A stretch of 64,000 bases of DNA, taken from positions 930,001-994,000 of the forward strand of contig NZ_CP041745.1 in assembly GCF_007556815.1 (NCBI RefSeq), given 5' to 3'. A model generated the notes under the pieces. The model was given only the letters and a program-made list of their open reading frames with translations, ran no database searches and had not been told where the DNA came from. Position 1 is the stretch's first letter. Each line of letters begins with the position of its first letter. Source of the DNA: Paraburkholderia megapolitana. Lineage in GTDB: Bacteria; Pseudomonadota; Gammaproteobacteria; Burkholderiales; Burkholderiaceae. Positions 60,076-64,000 of the stretch are shown here, piece by piece. A program made the position numbers and the translations under genes.

Positions 60076-61452
60076 ATGTCCGCATTCAAATACATCAAGC
60101 AACTGGGCGTAGCGGGTTTGTTCGGCATGGCAATGGCAAGCGGTCACGCGGCCGACACGACTGCGCCTGACCCATCCATTCCGTACTATTCGTGGTTCGA
60201 AGTGACCTTGCCCGAAAGCACCGGCGCGAACTGCGGCAATGGCACGCCGCTGCGGTTCTATGTGAACCGCGCGCAGTCCGACAGCGTGCTTTTCATGATG
60301 CAGCCGGGTGGCGCGTGCTGGGACTACGGCACCTGCACGCAGACGTCGACGGGTGCCGAAGCAGGGTTGGGCGGCTTCAATCCGGACGGCATTCCGCACA
60401 ACTACGTGAACGGTACGGCCGACGAAAGCCTGATGACGTCATTCCTATCGCCGCTGCTCACACGCATGGACCTCGAGCACATTCTGGTCGGCGAGCCGTC
60501 GGTTGAAACGCAGAACTGGACCCAGGTCTATGTTCCGTATTGCAGCGGCGATATCCACATGGGCAACTCGGTACGCAACTACACATCGCCAACCGGCGAC
60601 TGGCGCATTCAGCACTTCAGCGGAACCAAGAACATTCAGGCGGTGAGCCAGTGGCTCGTCGATCACGGGTTGAGCAAACCAAACCGCTTGCTCGTGTACG
60701 GCATGAGCGCGGGCGGCTACGGCACACTCGCCAACTACGCGACGATCCGCAATACGCTGCAGCCGCAGTTGCATAGCTCGCTGCTGGATGACGCCGGTAC
60801 CGTATTCATCACGCCGTTCAATGCCGATCCGACGACGCATCCTTCGGTGGGGCTATACGACAAGGTTCGCACCGAATGGAACCTGACGGGACAGGGCAGC
60901 ATGATTGCGGTGAACAGCAAGCTGCTCAAGAACTTCGACCCCAACAATATGGGTAGTGCGTACGCGGCACTCTCTGCCACGTTCCCGCACGACCGTTTCG
61001 GCTTTGCGTCGTATCAGCAGGACAAGATCATCGCGGCGTATCACTACCGCGCGTTCGTGCCGGCGGTCATCGCGGCGCCGGATGACACGACTAAAGACTC
61101 GCTGTCGCTCGCCATGTTCGACAACGAGCTGGATGGACTCAAGCAGGCGTTGAACCCGTTGCCGAATTTCGGTTATTACATGCCGTGGGCGCGTAACGAC
61201 TTCATCGACAACCATCAGGTCACCGCGGTCAGCTTCACAGGCTCGGGGATTCACGAGAACGGTATCAACGCGGACGTCGGCAATTTCGTCAACGACCTGC
61301 TCAACCAGAAGGACCCGTCCGATACGCCGGTCATGAAGGCGTTCCGGACCGAGCAGTGGTCCGACTTCACGTTCTCGACTTTCCTCGCGTGGCTCGACAG
61401 TGTTCTCAACCTGACTGGAGAAGCGGGGCCGATTTCAACTCACCACGCTTGA
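60076..61452 (+). CDS. Secreted pectin-acetylesterase/Notum-family serine hydrolase (second)
   Basis: 458 residues, paralog of the preceding gene with the same layout: signal peptide ending near HAAD, GGACWDYGTC, nucleophile Ser211 in VYGMSAGGYGTLA, and the matching C-terminal core DVGNFVNDLLNQKDPSDTPVMKAFRT. Protein identity by eye is high, which points to a tandem duplication. It has its own AAGGAGGAG-like ribosome site (60066-60073). A strong terminator follows at 61559. The two enzymes may have diverged in substrate while sharing one accessory factor. Confidence 0.85.
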   Translation: MSAFKYIKQLGVAGLFGMAMASGHAADTTAPDPSIPYYSWFEVTLPESTGANCGNGTPLRFYVNRAQSDSVLFMMQPGGACWDYGTCTQTSTGAEAGLGGFNPDGIPHNYVNGTADESLMTSFLSPLLTRMDLEHILVGEPSVETQNWTQVYVPYCSGDIHMGNSVRNYTSPTGDWRIQHFSGTKNIQAVSQWLVDHGLSKPNRLLVYGMSAGGYGTLANYATIRNTLQPQLHSSLLDDAGTVFITPFNADPTTHPSVGLYDKVRTEWNLTGQGSMIAVNSKLLKNFDPNNMGSAYAALSATFPHDRFGFASYQQDKIIAAYHYRAFVPAVIAAPDDTTKDSLSLAMFDNELDGLKQALNPLPNFGYYMPWARNDFIDNHQVTAVSFTGSGIHENGINADVGNFVNDLLNQKDPSDTPVMKAFRTEQWSDFTFSTFLAWLDSVLNLTGEAGPISTHHA

Positions 61453-61530
61453 TAACACACTGGCTGCTGCGATCCCGTGGGGCGCGGCAGCCAGTGCAGT
61501 GTTCCTATAAACGCGGTGTTGTCTCTCAGG

Positions 61531-61557
61531 TCCCGCTTGCACCCTCGACGGGACCTT
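61531..61557 (+). terminator. Hairpin downstream of the hydrolase pair
   Basis: GGTCCCG paired with CGGGACC across a 13-base loop, followed by TTT. It stands directly before a second, stronger hairpin. Confidence 0.45.
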
Positions 61558-61558
61558 T

Positions 61559-61586
61559 GCCAAGACCGCCAGGTCTTGGCCTTTTT
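61559..61586 (+). terminator. Rho-independent terminator
   Basis: Perfect hairpin with arms GCCAAGACC and GGTCTTGGC, loop GCCA, then CTTTTT. It ends the secretome island and insulates the DeoR gene. Confidence 0.85.
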
Positions 61587-61714
61587 ATATCTAGGCTGAT
61601 CACACTGCGTATCTGTCATTCCAATATGGGTTTGATTGGAAATGCGAGGGAACGGCTATCGTCCGATGGCCGCCTTTGCTAGACTGGCCGCCATCGCATC
61701 TTCCGCCGGCCCCC

Positions 61715-62488
61715 ATGTTCTCGACCCAACGCAAAGCTGAAATCATGCGCATGCTGCGCGCGAAACAGACCTGCACGATCACCGAGCTTGCAGAAGTTTT
61801 CGCCGTATCGGACGAGACCATCCGGCGCAACATCAAGCCGTTGATTGCCGAGGGGCTGCTGGTCAAGGTCCATGGCGGCATCATGTTGCCCGACCGGCTC
61901 GACGAACCGCCGTTCCAGCGCCGGATGCAGGAAAACGACGCGGCGAAGCGGGTGATCGCCGCGCAGGTCGGCGAACTGGTACGCGACGGCGACTCACTGA
62001 TTCTCGACGGCGGCACCACTTGCGTCCACGTCGCGCAGGCGTTATGCGCCCGTTCGCGTCTGACCGTCGTCACCAATTCCACCGAGATCGCGCACATGCT
62101 GGCCACGCGCAACGACAATCGCGTGTTCATCACCGGCGGCGAGTTGCGTGCCGACGACGCAGCGGCGTTCGGCGAAAGCGTGCTGGCCTTCATGCGTCAG
62201 TTCTATGTCCGCTATGCGATCGTCTCGGTAACTGCGATCGATGCGCAAGGCCGCTTTATGGACGCCCAACCCGCCGATGTCGCGTATTCGCTTGCCGCGT
62301 TTGCGCAGGCGGAGCGTCGCGTGGTCGTCGCGGATCACGCGAAGTTTGGACACAGCGCACTGGTGCATGCGTTCGGCGCGGAGGCGGTGAATCTGCTGAT
62401 CACCGACGAGGCGCCGTCGCCGGCACTGGCTCAGGTGCTGGCCGCGGCGGGTGTCGAAGTTTGCTACGGCGCACCGGAAGCGGCCTAA
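61715..62488 (+). CDS. DeoR-family transcriptional regulator
   Basis: 257 residues from the ATG at 61715. The N-terminal helix-turn-helix (RKAEIMRMLRAKQTCTITELAEVFAVSDETIRRNIKPLIAEGLLVKVHGGIML) with the typical RVHGG end is followed by a sugar-phosphate sensor domain with ILDGGTT, TNSTEIA, and the late DHAKFGHSALV segment. DeoR proteins repress sugar or polyol catabolic genes until a phosphorylated sugar binds. No such genes are adjacent in the window, so its target is unknown. An upstream in-frame ATG at 61676 would add a segment without conservation and was rejected. Confidence 0.9.
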   Translation: MFSTQRKAEIMRMLRAKQTCTITELAEVFAVSDETIRRNIKPLIAEGLLVKVHGGIMLPDRLDEPPFQRRMQENDAAKRVIAAQVGELVRDGDSLILDGGTTCVHVAQALCARSRLTVVTNSTEIAHMLATRNDNRVFITGGELRADDAAAFGESVLAFMRQFYVRYAIVSVTAIDAQGRFMDAQPADVAYSLAAFAQAERRVVVADHAKFGHSALVHAFGAEAVNLLITDEAPSPALAQVLAAAGVEVCYGAPEAA

Positions 62489-62514
62489 GCCGTAAGCCGG
62501 GTGATGGCCTGCAC

Positions 62515-64000
62515 TTACCACTGCATCGACCCACCGACACCAAACGCCGTACCACCCGCACTCAAACTCGCGCCGGCCCGCACCTTGATGTTTTCGGTGA
62601 TCCGGGCTGTGCCGCCAATCGCCGTTGCCTGATAGCCGCGATACGATCCGACGCCGACGCCGAGCGACAGGGTCTTGCCCTTGTCGACTTCGGGAATCAT
62701 CGTCAGCGCAGTCGCTGCCGCTACGCCCGAGTAGGCGTTGCGTGCCGTGTCGTTGACGCTCTGCTGCAATTGTCCGAAGCGCTGGTCCGTGTAGCCATTC
62801 GCCTGCGAAAGCGCGGAGTTGAGCTGGTTCACGTTGACCGCATCGGTGCCGCTTACGCCACTGCCGACATTGGTCATGCGTCGCTCGTTGCTCACCGAGC
62901 CGACCGATACGGTGTTGTCTTCGGAGGCGACTGAGTTGTTGCCAAGCGCGACGGAGTTCGTGCCGCTTGCGTGAGCACCGTTACCGAGCGCGGTACTGCC
63001 CGTGCCCGACGCAACGCTTCCGCTTCCCGCCGCGGTCGCATTGGCTGCATTCGCGACCGGTGCCTGATAGGTAGACGGATTGCCGGCGATCAACGATCCG
63101 CCAGCGGACGAAGCATTGTTGCCTGCACCATTCGATGCAGCCGGAGCAACCGGCTTGATGCTGTTCGACAGCGAGCTCATTGCGGCTTGCAACTGGCTCA
63201 GGTTCACTGCATCGGTTGCCTGCGTACCGGCGGCGACGTTGGTGATCTGGCGCAGCGAACCGGCGAGACCGACCGATACCGCACCGAGTGCCGTGGTGAA
63301 GTTGGCGCCGGAAATCGGATCGGTGAACGTTCCTGCTGCGCGATTCGCGATCGATCCCGAGCCCAGTGCAACGCCACCCGCTGTCGTCACGCTGGAATTC
63401 GCGCCGAGCGCGAGCGACGAGCCGCCCGTTGCGCTTGCGTTCGAGCCGAGTGCGACATCATGAGTCATGGTCGCATTCGAACCGGCCACGCCAGCCACCG
63501 CACCGGTGCCTTGCGCAATGCTGTTATCGCCGTTGGCGATCGCATTCGAACCCGTCGCGATCGAACCGTTACCCGTCGCGCTTGCCGACGGGCCGATCGC
63601 TACGCTATCGGTGCCGGTCGCGCTGCTATCCGGTTGCGTCGAATTCGCGTGGAAGTACTTGATGCCCGCACCGCTATTGATGTTCTGCACGGAGTTCGTG
63701 ACCGAATCGATGGCCTGGTTGGTCGCATTCAGCTGTGCACCGTTGACCGCATCGGTGCTGGTTGCATTGACTGCGCCGGCCGCGACGTTGGTGATCTTCT
63801 GCGGTGCGCTGCTACCGTGGCTCGCGTCATAGGCGCCCAGTGTGCTGTTCCATTGCAATGCGTTTTGTTGCAAGCCGTTGATGTTCGATGCATTCGTCGA
63901 CACGTTGCCTTGCAGCGTCGTGACATTCGCTTCCGTCGTCGTCATGCGTTTGCCGAGGCCCGTGACGGCTTGATTCGTCGCATTGAGTTGCGAGCCGTTG
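62515..64000 (-). CDS. Trimeric autotransporter adhesin (YadA-like), C-terminal part, partial
   Basis: 495 codons to the right edge, open beyond it; the ATG near 63945 is internal. The C-terminus is a YadA anchor: coiled-coil stalk (DAVNVNQLNSALSQANGYTDQRFGQLQQSVNDTARNAYSGVAAATALTMIPEVDKGKTLSLGVGVGSYRGYQATAIGG) ending in an aromatic residue (GSMQW). Upstream are repeated left-handed beta-roll head motifs (SxAIGxxAxAxGxxSxAxGxxA) and neck motifs (ITNVAAGTQATDAVNLSQL), appearing at least three times. It forms a surface trimer that adheres to hosts or surfaces. The head and any signal peptide lie outside the window. Confidence 0.93.
   Translation of the reverse strand, partial: NGSQLNATNQAVTGLGKRMTTTEANVTTLQGNVSTNASNINGLQQNALQWNSTLGAYDASHGSSAPQKITNVAAGAVNATSTDAVNGAQLNATNQAIDSVTNSVQNINSGAGIKYFHANSTQPDSSATGTDSVAIGPSASATGNGSIATGSNAIANGDNSIAQGTGAVAGVAGSNATMTHDVALGSNASATGGSSLALGANSSVTTAGGVALGSGSIANRAAGTFTDPISGANFTTALGAVSVGLAGSLRQITNVAAGTQATDAVNLSQLQAAMSSLSNSIKPVAPAASNGAGNNASSAGGSLIAGNPSTYQAPVANAANATAAGSGSVASGTGSTALGNGAHASGTNSVALGNNSVASEDNTVSVGSVSNERRMTNVGSGVSGTDAVNVNQLNSALSQANGYTDQRFGQLQQSVNDTARNAYSGVAAATALTMIPEVDKGKTLSLGVGVGSYRGYQATAIGGTARITENIKVRAGASLSAGGTAFGVGGSMQW

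Noticed and set aside
1..64000. CRISPR arrays, insertion sequences, prophage genes, tRNA and rRNA genes
   Set aside because: I saw no repeat-spacer array, transposase frame, phage gene cluster or tRNA/rRNA-like sequence in reading the window; small tRNA genes could still be missed by eye.

Overview
The window is high-GC DNA (roughly 62-64% by eye) with dense coding. The gene content (tandem glycine riboswitch driving a DadA-like gene, RcnB-type protein, PlcR-like accessory proteins, YadA-like trimeric autotransporter, biuret/allophanate catabolism, NRPS siderophore locus) fits a soil- or plant-associated Burkholderiaceae member, most likely Paraburkholderia or Caballeronia. No rRNA, tRNA, insertion sequence, prophage or CRISPR array was recognised.

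Layout. (1) 1-11056: end of a siderophore locus. It holds a termination NRPS module (C-A-T-E-TE) whose adenylation pocket reads DVHRTGLVAK, a TonB-dependent receptor behind a putative Fur box, a FhuD-like binding protein and a double-length FhuB-like permease. (2) 11155-18894: a choline/betaine-type binding protein, two small membrane proteins, an RcnB-like protein, a DhaKL dihydroxyacetone kinase, a small tyrosine-phosphatase-like protein, and a rhomboid protease translationally coupled to a circularly permuted D-amino-acid-oxidase-like protein. (3) 19163-26732: a lipoprotein, a divergent LysR/SDR pair, a SulP transporter, a YVTN beta-propeller with a sterol-desaturase-like membrane hydroxylase, and a GNAT acetyltransferase. 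(4) 26790-30850: a uracil-DNA-glycosylase-like protein, a HicB-like orphan, the glycine riboswitch with DadA, and an RhlE-type helicase. (5) 30905-35810: an ECF sigma / RskA-type anti-sigma / fasciclin cluster on the minus strand, a relic of an NRAMP (mntH-like) gene, and a large secreted glycoside hydrolase with a PA14 domain.

(6) 36223-45580 is the most coherent system. A nine-gene operon opens with a near-consensus sigma-54 promoter and a perfect palindromic operator. It encodes allophanate hydrolase, a BMP-type ABC importer (binding protein, two permeases, double ATPase), two paralogous cysteine hydrolases (one matching biuret hydrolase in catalytic residues), an AtzH-like protein and a GntR/FadR regulator. 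It reads as a nitrogen-scavenging pathway for biuret and probably a larger ureide such as triuret.

(7) 45901-52643: an MFS transporter, an orphan PstS, a DUF302 protein, a lytic transglycosylase, and a molybdate uptake pair (ModA plus a natural ModB-ModC fusion) behind a clear ModE box. (8) 52649-61452: an NTF2-like secreted protein, a bicupin with a degenerate first cupin, then a secretome island: Tat phospholipase C, two PlcR-like accessory proteins and two Notum/pectin-acetylesterase-like serine hydrolases. A short 12-bp direct-repeat array precedes the phospholipase. (9) 61715-64000: a DeoR regulator and the C-terminal part of a trimeric autotransporter running off the right edge.
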